A stretch of DNA of 64,000 nt, from the NCBI RefSeq assembly GCF_006715485.1, contig NZ_VFNH01000002.1, positions 1,302,001 to 1,366,000 of the forward strand. Reading direction: 5' to 3'. Under the pieces are notes generated by a model. It was not told where the DNA came from. It saw only the letters and a list, made by a program, of their open reading frames with translations, and made no database searches. The stretch's first letter is position 1. Every line of letters starts with the position of its first letter. Made by a program: the position numbers and the translations under genes. This DNA comes from Herbaspirillum sp. SJZ107. Its GTDB lineage: Bacteria; Pseudomonadota; Gammaproteobacteria; Burkholderiales; Burkholderiaceae_D. This document shows, piece by piece, positions 46,002 through 54,646 of this stretch.

Positions 46002-46422
46002 AATTATGTCTGTTATCCTTTTTTTGGATAACGCTTTAGATCGGGATTTCAAGCCCATCGGACTTGCGCGTGAGTAGACGGTGTCGTGCTGAGCTAGTGG
46101 TCTGGTAGAGTGATGTTGCTTGACGAAGGCGGCAGAGACAGATAGCGGTCGCTGGTAGCCTAGGTGATGCTCTCTGCAGGAGGGAGGAAGCCTGCTGGCT
46201 GTTCGAGAACCGTGCCTGGCGGGCGTTCCTCATGCCCATCAATGAGAAAGCGGGCACTGCAGAAGACATACGCTAATAATTCCGAAACGATGGCGTAGCC
46301 CAGCGCATCGATGAAAACTGAACTTTCTCATGATGAGGCACGTTGACTTGTCAGCACTTTTCGACAAGCCGCCTCTAGCCTTATGAACTGGAGCAACGTT
46401 CCTTGAGCACCGAAAGCACTAC
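46002..46422. other. Stretch without a supported gene
   Basis: No frame shows a recognisable product or good start. It lies between the mhp promoter region and an insertion-sequence relic and is probably decayed sequence. CTTTCTCATGATGAGGC near 46325 is a weak partial palindrome. Confidence 0.45.
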
Positions 46423-46624
46423 ATGAAGACGTCCCACTTTACCGACAGTCTGTCTTTACCGTCCTGAAGCAGGCAGAATCCGGCAGCTCTGTAGCGGAGT
46501 CGCGCTACCAGCACGGCACCAGCGGTGCTAGGTTCGATGATGGCGCCAGGTAGGAAGGCGTGAACGCGTCGTTAAAGGCACGTATGAACGAGCTGGGAGA
46601 GGAAACGTCGACAACAATAAAGCG
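46423..46624 (+). pseudogene. IS3-family transposase OrfA relic
   Basis: The start reads MKTSHFTDS; after one frameshift the next frame reads QSVFTVLKQAESGSSVAESRYQHG. It then runs through FDDGAR, a stop, and EGVNASLKARMNELGEE. This order matches the helix-turn-helix OrfA of IS3-type elements (the familiar ILKQAEAG, CRKHGIS, RMKELEEEN pattern). No OrfB or terminal repeats are evident. It is a dead fragment marking past rearrangement at the cargo edge. Confidence 0.75.
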
Positions 46625-46714
46625 GTGATGGAAGCACGGCCGTCTGATCGTTGAGATCATAAGTTCACGACGTTCCGCTCTTCCACACAGAATTTTTGAC
46701 GGCTCGGACTCAAG

Positions 46715-46921
46715 TCAATTTTGCCGTAATGCCGCACGTGCGTTTATCCATGCAAGCACTTCGCTATATACCCAGGCGGAAGACTTCGGAGAGAGCTTTA
46801 CTTGTACTGGGAATACACCTTGCTTGATGCTTGCATAAATTGAACTGCGCGACAGGCCGCAAATATGCTGCACCTCGTCGATCCTGATCAAGCGCTCCAT
46901 GATCTGCGAATTCGTATCCAT
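46715..46921 (-). CDS. AlpA-family regulator / excisionase-like protein
   Basis: This 68-residue protein is a MerR-like winged helix of the AlpA family: LIRIDEVQHICGLSRSSIYASIKQGVFP, then WVYSEVLAWINAR. AlpA and related proteins activate integrase expression or act as directionality factors for P4-type elements. It lies upstream of the integrase, 103 bases from its stop and in the same direction. Its promoter is AT-rich and contains no obvious ribosome site except TAAGGAG just before ATG 46921. Confidence 0.88.
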   Translation of the reverse strand: MDTNSQIMERLIRIDEVQHICGLSRSSIYASIKQGVFPVQVKLSPKSSAWVYSEVLAWINARAALRQN

Positions 46922-47023
46922 AATGGCACTCCTTAGTTAGGATAGGATAAAACTTCGAGTTCCTATATATGACTATATAGATGGGATGGAGCGACTATTT
47001 GATAGTAAACAGGTATTTCCAGT

Positions 47024-48556
47024 TTAATCAGGTATCGATGGGTTAGATTCGTATGTGAAGACTTCTTTATTTATTTCGGTTTTGTCATCTATATTGACTG
47101 CGGCTATAATAGACTGTAATGTGCTGCCAAGGCGGCTCCATGCCTCGCGCTTTTCTTTTGCATAGTCGTGACGCAGATATACTCGTCGCACTTTGCTGCC
47201 AAAAATGATGTGATTCTGGCATCGGTCAATCGTTTCAAGCGAAGTGCCCAATGCCTGCATCATGGTTGCCCCCGTACGGCGCAGGTCATGTGGAGACCAT
47301 GAGCCATTCCTGCCGTTGGCCAGAACCAAGCTGTTATCCCGGCGACGATGTGTCTTCGCAGCCTGCACCTTGTCCGCTTTTTCGCTTTTAAACATGGACT
47401 GCCTATCTCCGATTTGTTTGGCGATGGCTTTGATATCCATATGGCTTTCGTTAGACCTGGCCGGAAAGCACCATTCTGAGTATCCAGTAACTTCTTTCAA
47501 TAGACGAAATTGCTCCAATGAAAATGGCGATAGGTAGACAAATAAGTGCGCCACGTTTCTTTTCACGTTTGCTTTCGGTATGTGCCATTCCGCGTCTTGA
47601 AAATTCACATGCTCCCAGCGCGCCATCGTCATCTCTCCTACACGGCAGAGGGTAGAAAGCATGATCCATATTGCGTATTGAGTCTTTTTTTCCAATGGCT
47701 GCGCAGCGAGCCGCTTATTAGGCGCCATTCGATATTCATTTTCACTCCGCTTCAACGCAGTCCAGAGTTCAGCAATTTCATTGGCTGACAAGATCCGATC
47801 GCTTTCATTGGTCAGATCATAATCGGGAGATACGATCTTTTCGATCTCGATAAGCTCCATCGGATCGCCGTCAACCAGCAAGCGTCGCCATGGTTGGCGT
47901 TTCCGCCCCCAAGAAAACATTTGCGTCAGGCTGTTCCGCGTCATCACCGCTGTCCTGTTTACGCCTCGGCCGACCTGTGCCCGAAGCACCGAGCGGATCT
48001 CGTGTTCAGTGAGTACCTTGATCGCGGTCGCGCCAATCCTAGGCAGTACATCCTTTTCGAACAATCGCCTCAGCGCGAGGTTGCCATCCTTGCGTCTCAC
48101 GCCATCAACGATCCACGTATCGAAGAGATCGCGAACTGTGAGGCTATCTTGCCGTAGACTGGTTTCCAGCAGGTTCGCCGACCTTGCTTTCGCTTCCGCC
48201 TCGACCACGGCTGTCTTGTGTGCCTCTTCGATATGCGCTTTTGGATCGATTCCGCGCTTCCTCCAGTCCTTGATCTCCGCGGCAATGCGGCGCGCTACCT
48301 CCAGACTAAGACGTCCTTCGGCAGCCATTCCATATAGATTCGTGTCGAAGTCGGAGAGCGTACTGCCATGTTCTCCGAGCGTTAGGTAGACCGATTTGGT
48401 ACCGGCTTTGTAGACGTACAGCCAGGTACGGGCTACGCTCCCGTCTTGCGCCCGTCGGAAACGTAAAGACAGCCCGTTACCGTCGGTAAGTATTTCGTCC
48501 CTCTTTGAGGGCTTGTAGCGATCGATCTTCGTTGCGGTGAGCTTGAGCGCGACCAT
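47024..48556 (-). CDS. P4-type tyrosine integrase of the ICE
   Basis: This 510-residue integrase has the N-terminal DUF4102 arm-binding domain of P4/CTX integrases (KLTATKIDRYKPSKRDEILTDGNGLSLRF) and an SAM-like core-binding domain. Its catalytic domain has Arg in LCRVGEMTMARW (about 303), HDLRRTGATMM (about 419) and the tyrosine in VRRVYLRHDY (about 459). Such enzymes insert into tRNA 3' ends, in agreement with the tRNA-Pro repeats. GAGGAGG precedes ATG 48556. It reads inward from attR, 169 bases away, and appears intact. It is longer than the usual 400-430 residues. Confidence 0.95.
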   Translation of the reverse strand: MVALKLTATKIDRYKPSKRDEILTDGNGLSLRFRRAQDGSVARTWLYVYKAGTKSVYLTLGEHGSTLSDFDTNLYGMAAEGRLSLEVARRIAAEIKDWRKRGIDPKAHIEEAHKTAVVEAEAKARSANLLETSLRQDSLTVRDLFDTWIVDGVRRKDGNLALRRLFEKDVLPRIGATAIKVLTEHEIRSVLRAQVGRGVNRTAVMTRNSLTQMFSWGRKRQPWRRLLVDGDPMELIEIEKIVSPDYDLTNESDRILSANEIAELWTALKRSENEYRMAPNKRLAAQPLEKKTQYAIWIMLSTLCRVGEMTMARWEHVNFQDAEWHIPKANVKRNVAHLFVYLSPFSLEQFRLLKEVTGYSEWCFPARSNESHMDIKAIAKQIGDRQSMFKSEKADKVQAAKTHRRRDNSLVLANGRNGSWSPHDLRRTGATMMQALGTSLETIDRCQNHIIFGSKVRRVYLRHDYAKEKREAWSRLGSTLQSIIAAVNIDDKTEINKEVFTYESNPSIPD

Positions 48557-48574
48557 GGGGCCTCCTCAGCATGT

Positions 48575-48595
48575 GGTAAGAAATCGGTAAGAAAA
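48575..48595 (+). repeat. Paired GGTAAGAAA repeats beside attR
   Basis: GGTAAGAAAT at 48575-48584 and GGTAAGAAAA at 48586-48595 repeat the pair near attL in the same orientation. They overlap the integrase promoter region, so binding there could also repress the integrase gene. Confidence 0.55.
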
Positions 48596-48724
48596 AGTCG
48601 TTGGATTGCAGTGTACGAGTGAACACTATGCTGGACGCATTGAGCTTGTAAGTCTTTGATTTAGATTGATTTCTGACTGGCAAGCTAGACCGTGGCACAC
48701 GGTGTTGGACGCATTGGAAGGTGA

Positions 48725-48779
<55 letters not shown>

Positions 48780-48786
48780 TGAGATG

Positions 48787-48811
48787 GGCCAGCTTTCGAG
48801 CTGGCCTTTTT
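48787..48811 (+). terminator. Terminator beyond attR
   Basis: GGCCAGCT-TTCG-AGCTGGCC plus TTTTT is the chromosomal counterpart of the terminator after attL. It would have ended the tRNA transcript before ICE insertion. Confidence 0.85.
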
Positions 48812-48974
48812 CTTTTGGCGGCCCTTGTCGCTATCAAGCAGATGCCAAAAGCCGCTCAGGTAGCGGCATTGCTTGGCTCACCAGACCAACTCCGATACCG
48901 CTTCAGCCAGGCATATGAAAAAAGCAACAAAAATATGCAGCTTGATTGCTCCCTTGACTGGATAGTTGATGGAA

Positions 48975-48996
48975 AGTAAAGTTTATTTACTTTACT
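48975..48996. promoter_or_regulatory. Inverted repeat upstream of the acyltransferase gene
   Basis: AGTAAAG (48975-48981) and CTTTACT (48990-48996) are perfect 7-bp arms, 8 bases apart and 15 bases before the ATG. It may be an operator or part of the promoter. Confidence 0.4.
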
Positions 48997-49010
48997 AATA
49001 AACATCTGTC

Positions 49011-50156
49011 ATGTCCAACAAACCAGGCAATCAATTACTTCCGCTGACCGGGCTTCGATTCTTCGCTGCGGCAATGGTAGTGATCTATCACTTTTCCAAC
49101 ATCGCTAATCCCGTACTCAGGAACTTTATCGACCATGGCGGTTTTGGCGTAACCGTTTTCTTCGTGCTTTCGGGATTCATTCTGGCGTACAGCTATGCAA
49201 ACAAGCCAGGAGAAATGCGGGGTAGCGCAAAGAATTTCTGGGCGGCGCGCGTAGCGCGTCTATACCCGACCTACTTGCTTGGCATGGCATTGATGGCGCC
49301 GATGGTATTGGCGCGGCAAGGGGATTCGGTATCGTTGCAGTTTTCAAGCGGCGTGCTCTCACTCATCCTGGGGCAGGCCTAGTTCCATTCGTTCGGGCTG
49401 GATTGGGGCATGTGGAATCCCCCGGGCTGGTCTCTGTCGGTAGAGGCATTCTTCTACCTTCTCTTCCCGGTTGTCTGCGTTGTGTTATCGAGGCTGTCGA
49501 AAGGATGGCTGATGCTCGCCGGCGCCGCATTCTGCGGCCTGGCTGTATTCGGCGTTTTCATGCAATCGGTATTCCCTCTGAAGGCAGGCGACTACTGGGG
49601 GTTTGTGCCGTTGACGCGGCTCCCCGAGTTTCTCGTTGGCGTAACCGCAGGGTTAATCTGGAAGGGGCGCAAGACCTCGTCTTTTGACCGCGTCGCGCCA
49701 TTCTTGGCGATCGCGTCGGTGCTGGCGCTGGCCGCGATAATGTGTCTGCGGATCAATACCAGGTGGTATTGCAGTGGTGCGTTCGCTCCCCTGGTTGCTT
49801 TGTTCATTTGTGCGCTGGCGTGTGGGCAAGGCGCTGTCGCGAGGCTTCTGTCTTGGCGGCCACTTGTGTTTTTGGGTGGCGCGAGCTACTCCCTTTACAT
49901 TCTTCACTGGCCAATGTGGCGCTTGGTATATGCGTTCCTTGGAAAGAGTGTTCTTGCAATCCAGCAGCCGCACTTTTTTTTCGCCGCCTATTTCATCTTC
50001 ACGACGTGCTTGTCGTGCGTCTGCTTCAAGTACTTCGAAGAACCGCTGAATCAAGTCTTGCGCCGGAAACTCATGAAGGCCTCGAAGCCCGCAAGTCAGG
50101 CAAGCGACGTCCTGGCGCAGCATGACGAGTTGATCACGGCGGCGCCACAGAATTAA
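49011..50156 (+). pseudogene. Acyltransferase 3 family protein, one nonsense codon
   Basis: The frame encodes a polytopic O-acyltransferase of about 381 residues, starting LLPLTGLRFFAAAMVVIYHF (catalytic His) with FFVLSGFIL and RVARLYPTYLLG. It is interrupted by TAG at 49380-49382 and then continues in the same frame (FHSFGLDWGMWNPPGWSLSVEAFFY) to SYSLYILHWPMW and the end at 50156. The stop falls where tryptophan (TGG) would be expected. Such enzymes acetylate LPS O-antigen or exopolysaccharide. With no other damage visible, the inactivation is recent or could be a base-call error. Confidence 0.85.
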
Positions 50157-50199
50157 TTAGCGCGAACGCGCTACCATCATTCGCGGCAGATGTCCGCAT

Positions 50200-50256
50200 T
50201 CTCGTGCGCGACCAATGCATGCAATGCGATGGGCCAGCTATCGAGCTGGCCTTTTT
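50200..50256 (+). repeat. Third, decayed att/terminator copy
   Basis: GCGACCAATGCATGCAATG followed by GGCCAGCT-ATCG-AGCTGGCC-TTTTT repeats the end of attR and its terminator (48763-48811) with several substitutions. It implies that an earlier element inserted at the same tRNA-Pro and left the 48780-50200 segment between two copies of the target. The hairpin should still work as a terminator. Confidence 0.65.
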
Positions 50257-50330
50257 CATTTCTGCCCGTGCTTGTCCCGCGCCGGTCCCGCCTGCGTTAT
50301 CCTGTCCAGGACAACGACAAGGAGACCGCC

Positions 50331-50807
50331 ATGCCCGTATTGGAACCCCGTCCGCCGCTGCCGCCGTTCACCCGCGAAACCGCCATCCAGAAAGTCCGCC
50401 TCGCCGAAGACGGCTGGAACGGCCGCAACCCCGAAAAAGTCGCGCTCGCCTATACGCCGGACAGCCGCTGGCGCAACCGCGTCGAATTCGTGAATGGCCG
50501 CGACGAGATCGTGCAATTCCTCGACCGCAAATGGAAGAAGGAACTGGACTACCGCCTGATCAAGGAATTGTGGGCGTTCGAGGGCAACCGCATCGCCGTG
50601 CGCTATGCCTATGAATGGCATGACGATTCGGGCAACTGGTTCCGCACCTTTGGCAACGAGAACTGGGAGTTCGACGGGAACGGCCTGATGCAGCGCCGCT
50701 TCGCCTGCCTCAACGACATGCCGATCCAGGAAGCCGAGCGCAAGTTCCGCTGGCCGCTGGGGCGGCGGCCGGACGATCATCCGGGCCTGTCCGATCTCGG
50801 CCTGTAA
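50331..50807 (+). CDS. NTF2-like protein (DUF1348)
   Basis: This 158-residue protein has the nuclear transport factor 2-like fold of the DUF1348 family: [23 protein letters not shown], then [19 protein letters not shown] and FGNENWEFD. Members are cone-shaped small-molecule binding proteins with no agreed reaction. AAGGAGA sits before ATG 50331. Its 3' end overlaps the convergent DoxX gene by 31 bases. Confidence 0.85.
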   Translation: MPVLEPRPPLPPFTRETAIQKVRLAEDGWNGRNPEKVALAYTPDSRWRNRVEFVNGRDEIVQFLDRKWKKELDYRLIKELWAFEGNRIAVRYAYEWHDDSGNWFRTFGNENWEFDGNGLMQRRFACLNDMPIQEAERKFRWPLGRRPDDHPGLSDLGL

Positions 50808-51217
50808 GTGCTCCACCAGATCAGCCACAGCAGCGCCGCCTGGATCGGCAGCCGCAGCCACAAGGCCCAGAGCGGCACCGGGAACAGGTCGGGCCGCTGC
50901 AGCATGTAGATGTGGGCCGGCGTCACGGCCAGGGTCAGCAGGAACAGGCCGATGCCGGCTGCGCGGCGGGTGGCGCCGACCAGCAGCCCGGCGGCGCCGA
51001 GCAGCTCGAAGACGCCGCTGACCAGCACCGCCGCCACCGGCCATGGCATCCATGGCGGTACGATGCGGGCTTCGGTGTCGGTGGCGACGAAATGCATGAT
51101 GCCGCCGATGAAGAACCAGAGGAAGACGAAGGCGAGGCCGGCGCGCTGGGGCTTGCCGAGCCGGCGTGGTATCGATATGTGCGGCAATTCGTCTTGCATC
51201 CGTGGCGTTCTTTCCAT
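50777..51217 (-). CDS. DoxX-family membrane protein
   Basis: This 146-residue inner-membrane protein has four hydrophobic helices ([71 protein letters not shown]). HIYML and GGIMHF are typical of the DoxX-like group, linked to redox or stress functions in some bacteria. ATG 51217 is used; ATG 51199 is an alternative start. It converges with the NTF2-like gene. Confidence 0.8.
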   Translation of the reverse strand: MERTPRMQDELPHISIPRRLGKPQRAGLAFVFLWFFIGGIMHFVATDTEARIVPPWMPWPVAAVLVSGVFELLGAAGLLVGATRRAAGIGLFLLTLAVTPAHIYMLQRPDLFPVPLWALWLRLPIQAALLWLIWWSTYRPRSDRPG

Positions 51218-51297
51218 GTCCTGTCGTGGCCACCAGTATGCCGCAGATGCATGAAATGCTAGGATAGCGCTTCAGAAGAATTCTTATCAAGAAAACA

Positions 51298-51525
51298 ATG
51301 ACTGTATTCGCCATGCCCGTATTCGATGCCACCGTGATTTACGAAGGCAAGGAACTGTTCAAGGGCCGCGGTGCCGCGAGCGTCTGGGCCGAAAAACTTG
51401 CCAGGGAACTCGAGAGCGCGGTGACCGTCGAGAAGATCGGTACCGGCTGGGCCTTGTGCGGGCAAGTGGACGGTATCGATTGCCGCTGGGGCATCCATGG
51501 CCAGCGGCTCAAGCGGCTGGACTGA
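51298..51525 (+). CDS. Small hypothetical protein (75 aa)
   Basis: The protein is acidic-to-basic and soluble, with VFDATVIYEGKELFKGRGAASVWAEKLA then WALCGQVDGIDCRWGIHG. ATG 51298 or 51313 may be the start; no strong ribosome site distinguishes them. I recognise no family. Codon use is like the backbone, so it is probably a real gene. Confidence 0.5.
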   Translation: MTVFAMPVFDATVIYEGKELFKGRGAASVWAEKLARELESAVTVEKIGTGWALCGQVDGIDCRWGIHGQRLKRLD

Positions 51526-51534
51526 ACGCGGACG

Positions 51535-51825
51535 CTAGAACGGAAGGACCGCGTCCGGCAGCTGCGGCGGCAGGTCGAGGTCGATCTCGACCGTCTCCAG
51601 CGCGCCGAGGTCGGCGTCGCCCACCAGCGCCTGCGCCTGGAAGGTGGCATGGGTACGCACGCCGTGCTTGCGGACCGCCGCCAGCATGACCGGCAGCGCC
51701 GGGAAATAAGGCTGCAGCCGCGCCAGCAGCGCATCGCCCATGCCGGGCGTGACCCAGGCCGGCGGCGGAAAGGCGACCGCCACGCGCACGCCTTTCAGTT
51801 CGGTCACTGCGGTCCTGATCTTCAT
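51535..51825 (-). CDS. Hypothetical protein (96 aa)
   Basis: It starts 10 bases after the S24 repressor gene in the same direction, so the two are probably cotranscribed. The sequence (KIRTAVTELKGVRVAVAFPPPAWV, then ETVEIDLDLPPQLPD) predicts a small alpha/beta protein. No family is recognised. Confidence 0.55.
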   Translation of the reverse strand: MKIRTAVTELKGVRVAVAFPPPAWVTPGMGDALLARLQPYFPALPVMLAAVRKHGVRTHATFQAQALVGDADLGALETVEIDLDLPPQLPDAVLPF

Positions 51826-51835
51826 GGTGCGCGCT

Positions 51836-52546
51836 TCATATGCGGTCGCTTTCCTTGCGCACCACGCGGCCGATCACCAGGCAGGCATTGCCCTGGCACA
51901 GCTTGCGGTGGTACTTGCGCTGGTCCGGATTGTCCGAGGTCAGCCACCACTGGCCGGCGTCGCGCGCCAGGCGCTTGACCACCGCTTCGCCTTCGTAGTT
52001 GAAGGCATACACGGCGCCGTCGACCGGCTTCTTGTCCAGCGTGTTGATGATCACGATGTCGTCTTCGTACAGCGACGGCTCCATGCTTTCGCCCTTGACC
52101 AGGATCGCGATCAGGTGCTCCGCGCTCAGGTTGTGGCGCTCGATCCAGTTGCGGCGCATGCCGAGGGTGCCGCCGTCGCGGCCCTCGGGTTCGGTCTGGA
52201 AGCCGGTGATGCCGGCCGACAGGCGCAGCTTGACCATCGCGATCTGGACGAATTCGCGGTCCTCGTTGTCGACGGCGCGCACCGCCAGCGCATTCCTCGG
52301 CCGTTCGTCCGGCGCAGCATGCGGTTCGCCCAGGCCGGTCATCAGCCAGATGTGGGAGAAGCCGAGTGCGCGTTCGATGTTCAGCGCATAGCGGATGTCC
52401 ATCGATTTGATTTTTCCCGTCAACCATTGATTGACGACGCTCTTGGACGCGCCCGAGGCTTTGACCAGTCCGGTCTGGCCGCGCTCGCCCTCGAGGGAGG
52501 GAATGGCGCGATACATATGTTCCAAGCGGTCGGATAGTGTATTCAT
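51836..52546 (-). CDS. CI/LexA-like S24 repressor
   Basis: This 236-residue protein joins an N-terminal helix-turn-helix (TGLVKASGASKSVVNQWLTGKI, about residues 26-47) to a C-terminal S24 self-cleaving domain. The catalytic serine is in KGESMEPSLYEDD (about 154) and the lysine in EAVVKRLA (about 190). Phage repressors of this type inactivate themselves when RecA is activated. It is divergent from a holin-like gene, with TAGAGT/ACTCTA operator-like sequence between. An S24 repressor with that neighbour looks like a phage-derived switch. Confidence 0.88.
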   Translation of the reverse strand: MNTLSDRLEHMYRAIPSLEGERGQTGLVKASGASKSVVNQWLTGKIKSMDIRYALNIERALGFSHIWLMTGLGEPHAAPDERPRNALAVRAVDNEDREFVQIAMVKLRLSAGITGFQTEPEGRDGGTLGMRRNWIERHNLSAEHLIAILVKGESMEPSLYEDDIVIINTLDKKPVDGAVYAFNYEGEAVVKRLARDAGQWWLTSDNPDQRKYHRKLCQGNACLVIGRVVRKESDRI

Positions 52547-52597
52547 GTTAAGTGTTCTAAACTCGATTGGGTTTAGTGTTCTTGACGTTGATCAGTT

Positions 52598-52614
52598 TAG
52601 AGTTCTATACTCTA
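52598..52614. promoter_or_regulatory. Operator between repressor and holin-like gene
   Basis: TAGAGT-TCTAT-ACTCTA is a perfect inverted repeat with a 5-bp centre. Related half-sites (AGTGTTCTAAACT near 52551, TTTAGTGTTCTTGA near 52573) lie next to it, giving a three-site arrangement like phage operators. Confidence 0.6.
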
Positions 52615-52647
52615 CGTCAAATACTAAACCTTTGGAAGGGGGAGGCC

Positions 52648-52857
52648 ATGAATAAACCAGGCATGCCGGAAGTGGCAAGCTATCTCGCAGGCATGGCGTC
52701 GATCGGCGCCTCGCTCACGCTGACCGACGTCGGCGCCGTGGTCGGCATTGCCATCGCCGTGGCGGGCTTTCTCGCCAACACCTTTTTCACCTACCGCCGC
52801 GACCGCCGCGAGCAGCGCGAAAGCGATGCCCGGGTGGCGCGCATGAAGAAGCGATAA
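52648..52857 (+). CDS. HP1-type holin-like membrane protein
   Basis: This 69-residue protein has one clear membrane helix (GAVVGIAIAVAGFLANTFF) flanked by SLTLTD and a strongly basic tail (TYRRDRREQRESDARVARMKKR). That layout matches small phage holins of the HP1 family. GGGGGAGG precedes ATG 52648. It lies alone, with no endolysin beside it. It is divergent from the S24 repressor and probably controlled by it. Confidence 0.75.
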   Translation: MNKPGMPEVASYLAGMASIGASLTLTDVGAVVGIAIAVAGFLANTFFTYRRDRREQRESDARVARMKKR

Positions 52858-53059
52858 TGACCACGGGAACTTGTAGCTCGTCAATAAAGTTCTGCTGTGA
52901 TACAAGTTCCAGCCGCTTCCTCGATCCAGCGCAAAAGTCGGCCTTGGCGCCGTCTTGTTGACGCGACAGTGGCTCGCTAGGCTACTGCCTGCTGTCGAGG
53001 CTGCCTTGGGGATGCAGGGCGGTCGACCATGACGATACAAAACAATAGAGGAGCCACAC

Positions 53060-54526
53060 ATGAAACCATTCCTGCCGTCCTTGTTACCGACCCTGCGGTC
53101 AACCAAGCAGCACCGGCGCGGCTTCCTGGCCGCCGTCCTGCTGGCTGGCGCCGGCATGTCGCTGCCGCAGCTCCCCGCGATCGCCCAGTCCGGCCCCTGG
53201 AGCGCCGAACAGTGGGTCGGGACCTGGGGCACCGCGCCGGCCGGGCCGCCGCTGGCGGCGCAGACGCAAAGCTTCAGCAACCAGACCCTGCGCCTGATCG
53301 TCCACACCAGCATCGGCGGGCCGCGCGTGCGCATCCGCATCTCCAACGAACTCGGCACCACGCCGCTGCGCATCGGCGAAGCCCACGTCGCCCGGCGCCA
53401 GGCCGGCGCCGCCATCGTCGACGGCAGCGACCGCCCGCTGACCTTCAGCGGCATGCGCTCGATCGTGATCCCGCCGGGCGCGCCGGTGCTGTCCGATCCG
53501 GTCGACCTCGACGTGCCGGCACTGTCCGACCTGGCCGTCAGCCTGCACCTGCCGGATACGGTGCAGGCCACCACCATCCACGGCTCGGCCTTCCAGACCA
53601 ATTACGTCTCGCTGCCGGGGAATTTCACCAGCGCCGCCACGCTGCCGACCGAGCGCACCCTCACGTCCTGGCCCTTCCTGACCGAAGTCGACGTCAACAC
53701 GCCGGCCAACGCCGCCATCGTGGCCCTGGGCGACTCGATCACCGACGGCTCGAACACGACGATCGACACCAACCGCCGCTGGCCCGACCTGCTGGCACTG
53801 CGCCTGCAGACCACGCGCGATCTGGTGTCGGCACCGAACGGTATCGCCACCCTGCTGGCGCCGAATGCGCGCCTGGGCGTGGTCAACCGCGGCATCGGCG
53901 GCAACCGCCTGCTGCGCGACCCGGGCGAGCAGCCACTGTTCGGGCGCGCCGCGCTGGCCCGCTTCGACCGCGACGTGCTCGCCACCGCCGGCGTGCGCTA
54001 CCTGATCGTCCTGATCGGCATCAACGACATCGGCCATCCCGGCACCGGCACTATTCCGGCATCGGAAGCGGTGACGGCGCAGGACCTGATTGCCGGCTAC
54101 CGCCAGCTGATCGCACGCGCCCACGCGAAAGGGATCGCGATCTATGGCGCGACGCTCACACCCTTCGAAGGCACGGTCTTCCCCGGCTATTACACGCCCG
54201 AGAAAGAGCAGGTGCGCCAGACCGTCAACAACTGGATCCGCAGCGGCGACGAATTCGATGGCGTGATCGATTTCGAGCGCGCGGTGCGCGATCCGGCCCA
54301 CCCGACGCGCATGCTGCCGGCGTACGACAGCGGCGACCACCTGCATCCGAACGATCTCGGCATGCAGGCGATGGCGAATGCGATTCCGCTGACGCTGTTC
54401 CGCGGCTTGGGATTCGGCGCGGGCGCAGGCACGGACGCGGCCGGCGCCGGCAGCAAGGGTGCTACCGGCAAGGCTGGCATTGCCGCTCCTGCCGTCTCGG
54501 CCGGCGCACAGCCGGCGCTGCGCTGA
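53060..54526 (+). CDS. Secreted SGNH/GDSL hydrolase
   Basis: This 488-residue protein has a Tat-like signal with paired arginines (HRRGFLAAVLLAGAGMSL) and is probably exported. The catalytic blocks are in order: GDSITDGS (Ser, about residue 224), GGNR (Gly/Asn block), GINDIG (Asn), and DHLHPND (Asp and His). The N-terminal half is a beta-rich domain (WVGTWGTAP start) that is common in this subfamily. A glycine/alanine-rich tail ends the protein. It is an esterase or lipase; the substrate is unknown. It stands alone, between the holin gene and the LPS operon. Confidence 0.88.
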   Translation: MKPFLPSLLPTLRSTKQHRRGFLAAVLLAGAGMSLPQLPAIAQSGPWSAEQWVGTWGTAPAGPPLAAQTQSFSNQTLRLIVHTSIGGPRVRIRISNELGTTPLRIGEAHVARRQAGAAIVDGSDRPLTFSGMRSIVIPPGAPVLSDPVDLDVPALSDLAVSLHLPDTVQATTIHGSAFQTNYVSLPGNFTSAATLPTERTLTSWPFLTEVDVNTPANAAIVALGDSITDGSNTTIDTNRRWPDLLALRLQTTRDLVSAPNGIATLLAPNARLGVVNRGIGGNRLLRDPGEQPLFGRAALARFDRDVLATAGVRYLIVLIGINDIGHPGTGTIPASEAVTAQDLIAGYRQLIARAHAKGIAIYGATLTPFEGTVFPGYYTPEKEQVRQTVNNWIRSGDEFDGVIDFERAVRDPAHPTRMLPAYDSGDHLHPNDLGMQAMANAIPLTLFRGLGFGAGAGTDAAGAGSKGATGKAGIAAPAVSAGAQPALR

Positions 54527-54646
54527 GCGCAGTCCACAGCGGGGAGCCGGCGGCCCGGCTGCCCACGGTCCGGTGGCCCTGCGGCCCAGCAGCCCGGCAG
54601 ACCTGCGCCCGGCGGTTGCATGGCAGGGCAGCGCAGGTGCTGCCGA

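Noticed and set aside
46036..46269. Minus-strand frame of 77 residues upstream of the mhp operon
   Set aside because: No ribosome site, no recognisable domain, and it lies in decayed sequence next to an IS relic.
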